NCBI GenBank assembly: GCA_910890315.1
Contig: CAJVGD010000013.1
Span: forward strand, 62,001-126,000
Source: Serendipita indica DSM 11827
Lineage: Eukaryota; Basidiomycota; Agaricomycetes; Sebacinales; Serendipitaceae
Direction: 5' to 3'
DNA: 64,000 nt
Shown here: in pieces, positions 1 to 9,906 of the stretch
Position numbering within the stretch: the first letter of the stretch is position 1
Layout: the number at the start of each line of letters is the position of its first letter
The notes under the pieces: model-generated
Told to the model about the DNA's origin: nothing
The model's input: the letters and a program-made list of their open reading frames with translations, nothing else
The model's database searches: none
Position numbers and translations under genes: made by a program

Positions 1-91
1 TCTATATCTGAGAGTGATATTAAGAGTTCAGAAACGCTGTAGATCTAGAAATCGAGGTACAAAAACGGAGGCTCTCGTGAATAGTTTTTGT

Positions 92-1117
92 TCAATAGTC
101 AATGCTACCCCCTTTCGCCCTAATTACCGCCTCCAGTCTATTGGGCATAGTTCTAATGTACTTCTCACACTTCTCCTTTGATATACGCCCCCATTCCACT
201 TCAATTCGTCTCACTAGTTCGTCTATACTGCTCGGCCAGGTGGGATAATCGTTGAGAATCATTTTGAGCTCTCTCCACAGGTTTTCGATCGGATTGAGGT
301 CGGGGGACTGAGAAGGCCAGTCAAGAAGTCTGATTTCATGAGTTTCAAACCAGTCTCGAGCTGTTGCTGAGGCGTGCTTTGGGTCGTTGTCCTGCTGGAA
401 GATGAATCCTCCTCGTGTGAGTCGAAGGCTGCGGGCTGAAGCGAGGAGATTCTGGTCAAGGATGCGAGCATACTTCTCAGCATCCATAATACCATCAATG
501 TTGCACATTTTTCCTCGTCCAGACGTGCTGAAGCATCCCCATATCATCACATGGCCTCCTCCATGCTTGACTGTGCTCGTCTGCTGATGCTGCTGTCGCT
601 TGGATCCCTTCTCCCTCCAACACCACTTCTTCCCATCAGAGCCACATCGATTGATTTTGGTCTCATCTGAGAATATAACTCGATCCCAGTCTTCAGGAGT
701 CCAGTGGCGGTACTTGTAGGCAAAATCAAGACGAGCCTTCATGTGCCTCCGAGTAAGTAAGGGCTTCTTGACCTTGACATAGGCCTTAAGCCCCTCCTCT
801 TTGAGCACATTACGGACTGTCTGTGTGCAGATGTTGATTCCGAGTGCTTGCTTTACTCTCCTGGCAGTATAGGTCTTGCTGCCAAGTGCCAGGCGCACGG
901 CTGCACTCCGAGTACGCTCTGAAACCTTGGTAGAACGGCCACCAGGCTTATGGGTAAGCTCCAAATCCCATTTCTTCTTATATTTTGAGATAGTTGGAGG
1001 TGCAATACCAAGACTTTTGCTAATAGACGAGTAGGATTTGCCCGCCAAAAGCAGATGACGAAGTTCGAGCTGTTTCTGCTTGGAGAGAGGTGACATGATG
1101 TGATAGCGACATACCAA
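92..1117 (-). CDS. Tc1-family DD34E transposase
   Basis: Cut-and-paste transposase of 341 aa in one frame, the usual length for Tc1 enzymes. The N-terminal half holds two helix-turn-helix regions (about residues 14-50 and 66-110) that would bind the inverted repeats. The catalytic triad is complete: D151 in IFSDETK, D243 in QQDNDPKH and E278 in NPIENLW, with 34 residues between the second Asp and the Glu (DD34E). The preceding SPDLNP block is typical of Tc1. A second in-frame methionine at residue 8 (start 1096) begins MSPLSKQKQ and could equally be the real start. No stop or frame change is seen, so the copy may still make protein. Confidence 0.93.
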   Translation of the reverse strand: MVCRYHIMSPLSKQKQLELRHLLLAGKSYSSISKSLGIAPPTISKYKKKWDLELTHKPGGRSTKVSERTRSAAVRLALGSKTYTARRVKQALGINICTQTVRNVLKEEGLKAYVKVKKPLLTRRHMKARLDFAYKYRHWTPEDWDRVIFSDETKINRCGSDGKKWCWREKGSKRQQHQQTSTVKHGGGHVMIWGCFSTSGRGKMCNIDGIMDAEKYARILDQNLLASARSLRLTRGGFIFQQDNDPKHASATARDWFETHEIRLLDWPSQSPDLNPIENLWRELKMILNDYPTWPSSIDELVRRIEVEWGRISKEKCEKYIRTMPNRLEAVIRAKGGSIDY

Positions 1118-1130
1118 TGACTCTAATGAC

Positions 1131-1139
1131 CCTTATATA
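1131..1139 (-). promoter_or_regulatory. TATA-like box of the transposase
   Basis: TATATAAGG on the minus strand, about 15-45 bp upstream of the two candidate start codons and inside the element between the frame and the inverted repeat. It is the only obvious core-promoter signal there. Its role is inferred from sequence and position. Confidence 0.4.
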
Positions 1140-1424
1140 TCTCATTCCGTTATTTGTAACTGTTTACAAGGCTGCTAGAACTCTAATTCACGTGATCTAG
1201 GGGTGTGTCACAAAATGCACAAAAACTATTCACGAGAGTCTCCCTTTTTGTACCTCGATTTCTAGATCTACACAGTTTCTAAACTCTTGACATCTCTTTC
1301 AGATATAAAAAAGATACTGAAGTATACTCAAATGACCTTTACATAGATTTAGACTAACTAATACGAGCGATACAGGGGTAGCAAGGCGGCCGAGGTGGCG
1401 GTGTGAACAGTTTTTGGGCTAACT

Positions 1425-2400
1425 GTAGGATGCAGATGAGAAGAGAGAAGAGACGTTGTCTGAGCTTTCTAGGTGGCTCAGAGAGACTCCTTTTATAGCT
1501 GAGAGTCCACTTGCACCCGATGTATGCGGATGGTCGAGACCTAGTATTCGACTCGTGAAAGTACCCGTTATGCTCTTCCTCCACGGCGAATGTGTCTCTC
1601 CGGTTGCCAAGATTATGTCCTTGGAACGCCACAGGTGTGGGATCCGCGCGAGGTGAGCTCGCAAGGCCTGTGGGGTGAATAGGAGGGAATGCTCAACGTC
1701 ATGTCGGACAGTGACGAGGTAGGGATCTACAAAATAGATGGTCTCTCGTGATCAAGCCACAGGTCGAGGTGATTTGCTGCCTCTAGAATTGCCGACGTTT
1801 GAGCTGTGGCTTAGGCGGCTGTTGTTGAGCACTAAAGATGAGCTGATCGTCACGTCTTCACCTCAGGGTTCTCTGGCGACATTTTTATTCCTGGAATCCG
1901 GTGTGGAGGACCGCTGCACAGTCTTCAAGGAGCGCTGAGAGCTGCATAATGACATTCTACGACGGTAAATAGCCCCTTTATGTCAGTGTAAGTGATTGGG
2001 AGGAGGTTGTGCAAGCCACAATTCGCGAGGTGAACACCGGAGTGTCAGACAGGGATTCGCGCTGGCACCTGTTCCGTCTTTATCGTAACAGCTCGTCTTT
2101 CTATGGGCCCCCAATTAGTTATTGGACGCGACAATGCCGTCAACACTGTCGACGACGAGTCTAACCGTCGAGTCGCGATGACCACCAAAGCCTTGGCACC
2201 CTCTCTCGAATCCGACTTGCGGAATCTAAACATATTCTGTGGGCTTTTATGACTATATCCACGCCATTAAGTACATGGTTTGACTCGGTAGACGTGCGCT
2301 AAGCCTTGCTCCCAGAACAGCTACTAAAAACATAGACGAGAAGGAAACCCAGAATTATAGACAATATTCACGAGAACCGCCTACATGGTCGATGTTGTAT
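1425..2400 (-). repeat. Diverged duplicate of lectin-locus upstream DNA (copy A)
   Basis: This stretch has no convincing gene. Read side by side it matches about 4675-5400 with many substitutions and some insertions. Shared landmarks are GTAGGATGCAG near the left end, a TATA-type block (CCTTTTATAGCTGA against CCTTTAATAGCTGA), the block GGTCGAGACCTRG, CTCCACGGCGAATG, TAGCCCCTT, and GCAAGCCACAATTCG followed by a CTCAAGCC-like segment. In the second copy this DNA lies upstream of a broken lectin gene, so copy A is probably the promoter region of a third lectin copy whose coding part is gone. The Tc1 element lies just beyond it. Confidence 0.65.
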
Positions 2401-2613
2401 GCTAGAAGATCCCCTAATACCGCGGCAGGCATTCGCGGGAAATGCGGCTGGACATAACGGACGTTTGGGAGTGGATGATAAACGACCTTGGGCTTTGGCA
2501 ATCTTTCTTGCTATAGAGGCTATACTGTAGTCAGCGCGTACATCGAACTCGGGATGGAGCCCCCGAGGGCCCTGTGAGTTGGCGACGTACTCCCCCAGGA
2601 GACAATTCAGACT

Positions 2614-2705
2614 TGAACTACATTAGTTTCCCCTCGTGACTGTCAGGAAGTTGCCTGAACTACATTAGTTTCCCCTCGTGACTGTCTGGAGGTTGCCTGA
2701 ACTAA
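2614..2705. repeat. 42-bp tandem repeat, about 2.2 copies
   Basis: The block TGAACTACATTAGTTTCCCC recurs at 2614 and 2656, and its start recurs at 2698, giving a strict 42-bp period with a few substitutions between units. It lies in the non-coding stretch downstream of the intact lectin gene. No function is suggested. Confidence 0.85.
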
Positions 2706-3045
2706 ATCAGATGTGCAGACCATGGCTATGTGGGCTTCTACGCTCGTGTACATGGTTACAAGCCGAAGTGACACATAAAGAGGGCCAAAGTGAGCATAGA
2801 GCAGAGTATAATTTTCGTCGGCGCCAATGGACCGACCTTGAACATATATCCGTGATGATTGTTCAGTGTTGTTCTCAGAATCTCGACGAAAGTGGTCTGG
2901 TTTTGGGGAATCACGGACACTGACGCGATTAGGAATCAAAAAGATAAATCAAATTTCTCGCAACATCGTCTACTACAAGTTGGGGAGCGCTCTGTAATAA
3001 AAGGCGATTAGTATGATTGACCTTGAGCACGAGTAAGCGGGGCAC

Positions 3046-3477
3046 TCACCAACCAACGAAAAGAGTCGCCACAAGGTCATTACCCTCGGGAATGGTGTAC
3101 TTGATCGCAAAGTTGCGGCGGACGGGCGTGGTGCTATCGACATTGTACTCGGCGAGCTGGCTCCACTTGACTTTTCCTCTATTCGTGCCCTCGACATACC
3201 ACTCTGGAAGGAGCTTGGTGCCAGACGCGTCCTTTCCGAGCGCCGTGACAATATCGCACCAACGCTTGTAGTTGTGGACACCGAACACGGCGATAATGTG
3301 CTCACCGTTGTCGGCGAGGAGACGAAGGGCGCCAGAGGTGCCGCTGGTGTGCATATCGAGTATAAACTCGTCACCGTTCTTCGTCCAAGAGCCACCAGTC
3401 CAAACAGACTGCTCGACGACGCGGAAGAAGGCGTCGGGCTTGGTCTGGTAGATACGAACGCGAATCTTGTAAGACAT
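3046..3477 (-). CDS. Fungal fruit-body lectin (Agaricus bisporus lectin family)
   Basis: A 143-aa single-exon protein matching the FB_lectin family (Agaricus bisporus lectin, Xerocomus XCL), whose members are about 142-143 aa. Members have an actinoporin-like fold and bind Gal-beta1,3-GalNAc (T-antigen) and GlcNAc-type sugars; some are toxic to insects or nematodes and are regarded as defence proteins. Recognisable blocks run in order: IRVRIYQTKPDAFFRVVE at the N-terminus, SGTSGALRL, then FGVHNYKRWCDIVT near the middle, and FAIKYTIPEGNDL before the end. There is no signal peptide, as is usual for these cytoplasmic lectins. The start was chosen at 3477 because it gives the family length and N-terminus; an upstream in-frame Met would add 54 atypical residues. 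Confidence 0.93.
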   Translation of the reverse strand: MSYKIRVRIYQTKPDAFFRVVEQSVWTGGSWTKNGDEFILDMHTSGTSGALRLLADNGEHIIAVFGVHNYKRWCDIVTALGKDASGTKLLPEWYVEGTNRGKVKWSQLAEYNVDSTTPVRRNFAIKYTIPEGNDLVATLFVGW

Positions 3478-3583
3478 TCTGCGAGATGGAGTGAGATACG
3501 AGAATAAAGGCGGGGATAGGAGTGCAGACCTAATAGGCTTTGCGAGTGGGCTCGATATCGTTTCGTCGGGGAGCTCCAGCGCA

Positions 3584-3593
3584 CCTTTTATAG
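3584..3593 (-). promoter_or_regulatory. TATA box of the lectin gene
   Basis: TATAAAAGG on the minus strand, about 110 bp upstream of the lectin start. Equivalent TATA-type blocks lie at about 1488-1498 and 4729-4738 in the duplicated upstream regions, so the core promoter is conserved across the lectin locus copies. Confidence 0.55.
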
Positions 3594-4175
3594 CACGAAT
3601 CCGGGTCCGCATCCGGTTCTCATGAGATACTGTCGCCAAATTTCTACTCTCCAGCCATCAGCTGCCTGCCTACGTCGCCCATGGTATGAATGGATGACCC
3701 CTCTGGATCGTCTACCACGAAGAGCCTGTCGGGTGTCAGAGAGTGACCGTGACGACTGAGAAAGTAGAGGATTCAGAGTGAAGGGGAACTCGTGATGACA
3801 CTCTTTTACGATGGGATTCTCACCATCGTTATCGATGTAGAGCTCCGTCGTAAATCCATGGGTGTCTCTAGCAACAAGGTACCCTAAACTACGACTTGCG
3901 CACCAAGAGGGTTCCCAAAGAACCAAATTCATGCATTCTACTGCCAAGAGTGACGTTGAAATCGGGCCGAAAGGCGAACATGCCATAGCGAGGCCGTGTG
4001 GAATCTGAAAGGACTTGGACTTTCATTACCCTCTCAGTTGTCTGTTCGATACTCATGCGGCAACAAACGCTCAAGGAAAAGGCCCAAAAGCAACTTGTTT
4101 CAATCGTTTATAACATTGACAGTGGCCTTGGAGATCTACACTCGCTCTGGAACAACGGTGAGCTGGAACGATAAG
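3594..4175. other. Intergenic, upstream of the intact lectin gene
   Basis: About 580 bp between the lectin promoter and the broken lectin copy. Open frames here are short, overlapping on both strands and lack protein-like composition. I see no gene, RNA or repeat in it. Confidence 0.5.
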
Positions 4176-4176
4176 T

Positions 4177-4608
4177 ACTGACCAGCCAAAGATGGGTTGG
4201 CGACGAGGTTATTTCCGTCAGCAACGGTATATTCGATGCCGTATCTGCGGGCGCGAGCATTCTGGGTAGTGACGGAGTACGCGGAGCGCTGGGCTGTTCT
4301 GGCTTTTGCCTATTGGTGCCATCGACGTACCACTGTGGGAGTAGCTTGCATGTCGTGTCTGTGGCCGGGAGCAAAGTGACAATGTCGCACCAACGCTTGT
4401 ATTCATGCACGCCAAAGAGGGCGATCACATGTTCGCCAGTGTCGGATTCGAAGCGTAAAGAGCCACAGCTTCCACTATAAGTCATTTTGAGGACGTAGGT
4501 GTCGTTGATCGGGGACTAGGTGCCATTTATGCAGACGTTCTGCTCCGTGCAGTGGAAGAATGCGTTGGCGTTGGTTTGGAAGACGCGGACGGTGATCTGG
4601 TAAGCCAT
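4177..4608 (-). pseudogene. Broken second copy of the fruit-body lectin gene
   Basis: A tandem duplicate of the lectin at 3046-3477, of about the same length. It keeps the family blocks: an ITVRVFQTN-type N-terminus, a SLRFESDTGEHVIALFGVHEYKRWCDIV-like core that is clearly homologous, and an IEYTVADGNN-type C-terminus. The reading is broken in about two places, so no full-length lectin can come from it as it stands. Divergence from the intact copy is substantial, so the duplication is not recent. I treat it as a fossil of a defence-type lectin. Confidence 0.82.
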
Positions 4609-4674
4609 TCTGCGAGGATACGGTCAGGCAAAGAAGTGAGACGGAAGATGAACTCGAGGACAAACGTTGGTGCT

Positions 4675-5400
4675 ATAGGATGCAGGCGAAAAAGTACATC
4701 GTCTGAGCGTGTTGGTGGCTCAGGGCGCCTTTAATAGCTGAAAGTCGCCTTTGTACCCGAAGTACGAGGGATGGTCGAGACCTGGAATGGGACTCGAAAA
4801 GGGAATTGGTATGCTCTCTCTCCACGGCGAATGCGTCGCTCCGACTGCCAAAATTATGTTCTCAAAAGGCCATAGATGCGCGTGAAGTGAATACGGGGAG
4901 TGGTCTACGTCACGTCGGAGAGTGACGCGATGTGATCTACAAAACAGGTGTCCTGTGAGCAAGTCACAAGTCGGGGTGATTCACTGTCTCCAAAGCTGCC
5001 AGAGATGCGACCGGTATGGTTCAGTGGCGATGTTTCTACCACCAGAGCCTCGTGCAGAGGATCCAAAGTGCCATTGAAAAGTCCAAGGGGCGCTAGGAGG
5101 GGCACAGCGACGTTCGAGAACGCTTGATAGCCCCTTCGTGTCAGCTTAAACGATTTTGAAGAGGTTGGGCAAGCCACAATTCGAGGCCAAACCCGGACTT
5201 GAGTCCAACCGACGGTACCCATGACCAACAACCTCGTCTCAGCCACCGGTGTCACTCGTTTTAAGCCCTCTACTTGATTTAACTGGTAGATGTGCTCAAG
5301 CCTTTGCTCATGGGAGCAGGTATTAGTAAACCTCGACAAAGCGAGAGAAGCAGAAGCCTACCATAAGATCCCAGCTATGGTTGACAGTCGCCTATTGCCC
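4675..5400 (-). repeat. Upstream DNA of the broken lectin, duplicate of copy A (copy B)
   Basis: Partner of 1425-2400, see the shared blocks listed there. It directly precedes the broken lectin gene and includes its TATA-type block at about 4729-4738 on the minus strand. No coding region is supported within it. Confidence 0.65.
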
Positions 5401-5619
5401 CGGTGGACACTCGCAGACGGTATGGGAGTCTAAGATTCGAGTCTGAACTTTTGACACTATTTTGAGATTGCACTACATCCAATGCATCGAAATCTATTTC
5501 AGACTAGGATAACGTGCGCCTGTGAGAGGGTCCAAGCTGAAGGGAGGACCTCTACAGTGAATCTTATTCCCTTTGAATGTCGGCGAGTGTAACATAGTTT
5601 AGCGAACAATATACTTGAT

Positions 5620-5800
5620 AGTATATTTTCTGGGGTTCGGGTTTCGTCAAAGAGGATGTGCAAGCCGCCGTTCACGAGGCGCAGTAACACCCGAGTGTCA
5701 CGCAGGGATCTGCGCATGTCCATCCTTGTCTCTGACCATGTCCTCTGTTATCCATCGTAGGACTCGCCATTGCCGGTGTCGACGACGACGGGTCCAAGTA
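5620..5800 (-). repeat. Third partial copy of the lectin-locus repeat
   Basis: Contains TGTGCAAGCCGCCGTTCACGAGG, then ACCCGAGTGTCACGCAGGGAT and a GTCGACGACGA block. These line up with about 1995-2160 (TGTGCAAGCCACAATTCGCGAGG, ACCGGAGTGTCAGACAGGGAT, GTCGACGACGA). It is closer to copy A than to copy B here, so the locus was built by more than one duplication. The stretch from 5800 to 5986 shows nothing else. Confidence 0.55.
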
Positions 5801-5986
5801 CAACTTTGAACCCGACGACGACCACTGCCTGCTCGTCAGGCCACGACTTTGAGACGCCAACGAGTCTAGAATTGTCCTTTTACTTCGTTTATTCCTTCTT
5901 TTTCGGTGTGGACAACCTGGGAATCCCCCACGACGACGACGGTTGCGCGTCATTCATTCGGCGTGCAACCACCGCTGTGAGATAGA

Positions 5987-8258
5987 ATGAGTACGGTGCA
6001 GATACAAGACGAAGGAGATGCACGTCTACTCGGTTCTCCACCCAATAATGATGAGGCGAGTGCGCTGTTTCTGTTTCATTGTCGCCGGCATTCTCCGTCT
6101 GCTCAGCCCAGTTCTTAGATCTCACTAAGAGTGAATCGAAGGCGGCTGAGAAGGCCCAGACTCTTGATGGCAGCGCTGACAGTCGCCTACAGAGTCCTCG
6201 CGTTTCAACACCTCTTTCATTCCAAACATTTGGAGCTCAACAGACGAGTCTAACCCCTCGAGATGGCGTAGAACGTCCATCCTTTGACTCTGCCCAGTCG
6301 TCGTCTCCCAGCACCGAACCCCCTTCGACCCCTCACCGCCAGGACCCTTATTTCCTTTCTTCCATGAGCTCAAAAGTGACTACTGAAACCCAGACGGCAG
6401 ACCGACCGACCAAAGTCCACCGTCGTTTTCGTATTCACAACCCGGCCGACGCATATCGAACGACTCCAGATTCACCAAAACCTACCCCTTTATCTCCCCC
6501 ACCACCTCGTACCACCAAACAGGACGATGTAAATGAGCCGACCCTTCGCCGAATCGCCAAACGTCGTGGTCGCCCAGCCCTTGGTGTTACGACCTATGCC
6601 CCATCGGCGTCAAACATCGTCGTAGAGGCTTCACCCCTCTCCCCAGTCGTTGCGTCCCCCAGGTCGACCATGTTCCAAGTCGCCTCTCAGACGCCCAGTC
6701 CAGCTCCTAATGCAAACTTTGCTCAAGCTGAACCAGCTGGATTGCCAATGAGCCCAGATGTCACCCTGGATCTTTCCGACTCGCAGGACCTCGTGTCTCC
6801 AATGGGCACTCGACATATCACTACCCAAGCCCCACCAGCTCCAGAGAAATATGTCCAGTACAAGCCTAGACGGCGGATCACTACCCCGCGCAAGCGAAGT
6901 TTCGTCTCGAGTCCTGTACCAGATGAAATCTTTCAGCCAATTGTCCTCGACGAAACGACCCAATCAGCGTTGAGAAAGTGGTCCTTTTCCGGTAAACCAG
7001 AATCGCCCAGTGCCAGTTCGACACTTCTCAGGCGCTTTTCCAAGTTTACCCTCTCTGCATCGGGCACGGCCGGTGGACCCACATCGAGCAAGGCCTCAAC
7101 CGACGAAGGACACGGCTACGGCTATGCAAGCGAGGATACCGGATCGCGGCGGCTCAGTATTGGCCGTCGTCTCTCTCATTTTGTCACCGGCAGCCGTCGT
7201 CAATCGTTTGCCGATGCTCGTCCAGCTCCAGAGAGTCCAGATAGGAGAAAGGTGATCATGATCCAAGTCATCTCTCCAGGCCACAACCGCCACTGCTGCA
7301 GACGCCATCTACCGAAGGTAGCACTACGCTCCACCCGAGCCAGCCGTCGACCGTGACCGTACGGTCGAGCGACGGGTGGTATTCAACTATTCCCTCTAGT
7401 CTCACGACCCAAGAGTCTGTTCTGTCGACCGTCGAACCCACCTTGGACCTAGAGTCACCAGAGGATTCTACCAGTTTGCGCCCATTCAAAAACGCATCGT
7501 CTTCGTCGGTTGTCATTCCCAATCCACCGCAGCACGTCCAACGTGCGACTGGAGCAAACGTGGTTTCTCAGTCCATGCCACCGTCGCCCATAGGACCCAG
7601 CGCAGCGAGCGGATTCCCTCGACCGGCGTCCTTTCAACCCCGTCGGTTCTCTGGGAATGGCAGCACCATTCATGATCCACTTGGTGGTGTGCCGGAACGA
7701 GATGGCTCGGTTCGTCTACTAGACGCAGCGACGGCAGCAGCCATCCGACGATCCGTCGACTTTGACGACCGTGTCAAGAGGAGCGAGGATATGCTGCGGG
7801 CCGCCATCTATGGCCCAGCGATCAACGCGTCTCCACGCTCGTCTACGGTCTCGATTAGTCGCACGAGCATGGACCGTGGACGGGGTGGGAAGCCGTACCA
7901 GTCCAGCCGTAGCCAGAGTTTGGACAATCGGCATGGACAACACCGTATTCGTACGGGGTCGTTTGGAAACGTTCATTCGATGACGACTACGCGCGATACT
8001 CGAGGTGGTGTCTTTTTACCGAGTAGTTTGGAACACCCCGACGACGGCATCAAACCCCCTATTGCTCGCGCCAATACGACCTCGTCCTATGCAACGCCGA
8101 TTATGTCTCATTCCCCGGTCCCCATTATGAAGCATCTACCCAAGATTGACGACAATCACTATACCACAACGCCCGTCCCGACTTATGAACATCCACTGCC
8201 GCTCCGTTATCGGATCGGAAACAAGATTAGTCGTATTTTCACTGGAAAGCCCAACTAG
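5987..8258 (+). CDS. Ser/Pro-rich protein with AT-hook-like motif, unknown function
   Basis: I do not recognise a family. The best model has three exons, 5987-6059, 6119-7251 and 7302-8258, whose phases join into 720 aa. Introns are 59 and 50 nt with GT and AG ends. The start ATGAGTACG is the first ATG that splices in frame. The protein is mostly disordered, rich in Ser, Pro, Thr and Arg, with many SP and TP sites. One segment near residue 170 reads RIAKRRGRPALG, which has the RGRP core of an AT-hook and would fit DNA binding. Further basic patches are KPRRRITTPRKR and GRRLSHFVTGSRR. No signal peptide or membrane span is seen. Exon 1 is the least certain part. Confidence 0.72.
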
Positions 8259-8462
8259 ATATATACGAGACTTCCGTGCTCTCTGTTTGATAGTGTTTAC
8301 GGACTGAAGCCACGAGGCTTCGCGCTTCGTTTTCGTTTGACAAGTGGCCAGTTTGTTGTATTGCCTTTTCTCTCTCTAATACCAAGATGGATGTTTGTAG
8401 CGTACTGCGTTTGGGGTGGTGGCTGTGGGATGAGTCCTTTGACCTGGACGCGCCAGACTTGA

Positions 8463-9258
8463 ATGGCGACGATACTCTGCGACTCGTGTAAACGAGGTCC
8501 GCTACTTGAATATTTCACCTGCCATGGGTGTATAAACGCTGCGAATGCGGATACGTACGATCTCGTGTGTCGCTAGTGCCTTTTGTGGTAAACTTTGATG
8601 TCTGATGGGACAACTAGTGCTGGGATTGTGCGAGTAACTGTGCGAGAGAGGCACATGAAGTCGCGAATGGGTCTGGCCATGTGTTTAGACCATTTCGGCT
8701 GCGGAGGATATGCGATTATTGTCAAGGACAGATTGCATCCGACTTTCTCATGTGCACAGCATGTCGACAGGACAGTGCTTGCTATGATCTGGTCCGCCTT
8801 GTCGTTTACTTTGAGCTACGGCTTGTTTACTTTCTCACAGTGCTATACGTGTGCACTCGCAGAGGATGGAGCAGAACGACATGCGTTGGTAATGTCAAGG
8901 CAGCATACGTTTCGACTTGTCCAGTGGGATGCCAATATGCCGACCAAGCAGCCACAAGAGTTTCGGTCAAAGGAGCGGTGGTGGTGTAATGGATGTAGTA
9001 ATGAGCTTACGGGCGTCTTCTTTCACTGTCTTGGATGTGGATCAGGCGCGAGTGGGTTTGATATTGTGAGTGTCCGTGGAGTACAGCAATGGGTATCTGA
9101 TATGATTGCAGTGTGTATCTTGTGCAGATAGAGGTGGTTTATTCCGTCATGGAGATGTTCCGACTCATCTCTTCCTCTTTGTTCGCCCGGTGGTTGCACA
9201 CTCGCTGCCATTGCCCTCTGTCAAATCCACACGCCGACCACTTCCACCAGCGCCATGA
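8463..9258 (+). CDS. ZZ-type zinc-finger repeat protein (ZZ-1)
   Basis: Four exons, 8463-8564, 8618-8791, 8841-9065 and 9112-9258, give 215 aa with all phases zero. Each intron falls at the same place in the zinc module, just after the YDL or FDI that precedes the third Cys pair. Each full module reads C-x2-C, C-x2-C, DL/DI, C-x2-C, then two His, the ligand pattern of ZZ fingers (CDSC, CHGC, CWDC, HEV...HVF in the first). There are three modules, the last closed by CVSC in exon 4. ZZ fingers usually bind protein tails or ubiquitin-like partners; what this one binds is unknown. It lacks the short first exon and microexon of its relatives near 18-24 kb. Confidence 0.82.
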
Positions 9259-9906
9259 ATAGGATTATATTTACAGATTCCTGACGAATTCATCAAATGA
9301 GCACCAGCCAGCCAGTCGGCTTGCTTCTTGACCCTTGTGCGTATTCACGGCGACGCCTCTTCCGATTCGACCTTTTGCCTCTTTGACGCAGATTGACAAG
9401 TGGGGCTCGCCGGAGATTTATCTCATGTTACCTCTACGCCCAAATTATAGATTTCAAATCCCCATTCCTTGTCAATCTCTGCTAGCGTGTCCTTTTTGTC
9501 CACAGCCAGCGGCCCCAACCAAGGCGCAACCTTGGACTCGACAACGACCCGTTTGCACTTTCGTGCCGCCCGCCATAAATCATCAAAAATTCAAAAACGC
9601 TGCTGTAATATCCATATATTACGCCACCTGAACGGAGAAAGAGTGTCGCCTTGTCCGGTATTATCTTTGGTGCTCACGACGGCGGATTCTCCGCTTCGTC
9701 GAGACTCGAATTCGCATTTTAGCAGTCTCTGGTACGTTTTCCATTTCTTATTTGGCTTAGCGCCCTGCGCAGCGGCCCGCTTTTCGTTCAAAGTTGTCGC
9801 GGTGAGCTGACTGATAGCGACAGCTAAAGAATCCAATGAAAATCCCCAGACGCCTAGTCAACTCTCACTTCATTCCATCTCATTTTACTTTACACTCTGA
9901 GCAAGA
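9259..9906 (+). other. Intergenic region upstream of the SET3-like gene
   Basis: About 650 bp between the ZZ-1 stop and the start of the PHD/SET gene. It is pyrimidine-rich near the 3' end (CATTCCATCTCATTTTACTTTACA just before the start codon region), as is common at basidiomycete promoters and transcription starts. No gene is supported. Confidence 0.5.

Larger units (their letters stand above)
5..1305 (-). mobile_element. Tc1/mariner DNA transposon, apparently complete
   Basis: Two long terminal inverted repeats of about 90 bp (near 5-94 and 1216-1305) flank a single uninterrupted transposase frame. The inverted repeats match at most positions, and both contain the outer block TATATCTGA and an inner block around CTCTCGTGAATAGTTTTTG. 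A TA dinucleotide lies outside each end (3-4 and 1306-1307), as expected for Tc1 target-site duplication; shifting both ends inward by two bases gives an equally good TA pair. The element sits beside duplicated lectin-promoter DNA, so it has probably replaced or interrupted the coding part of a lectin copy. Confidence 0.9.

Noticed and set aside
2973-3639. Long minus-strand frame of 203 aa overlapping the lectin, and the 54-residue N-terminal extension of the lectin frame
   Set aside because: The 203-aa frame is a shadow of the lectin in another frame. The extension lacks family similarity, and starting at 3477 gives exactly the usual 143 aa.
3588-4074. Minus-strand frames of 60-130 aa upstream of the lectin
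   Set aside because: No protein-like composition, no intron logic and no relation to the neighbouring copies.
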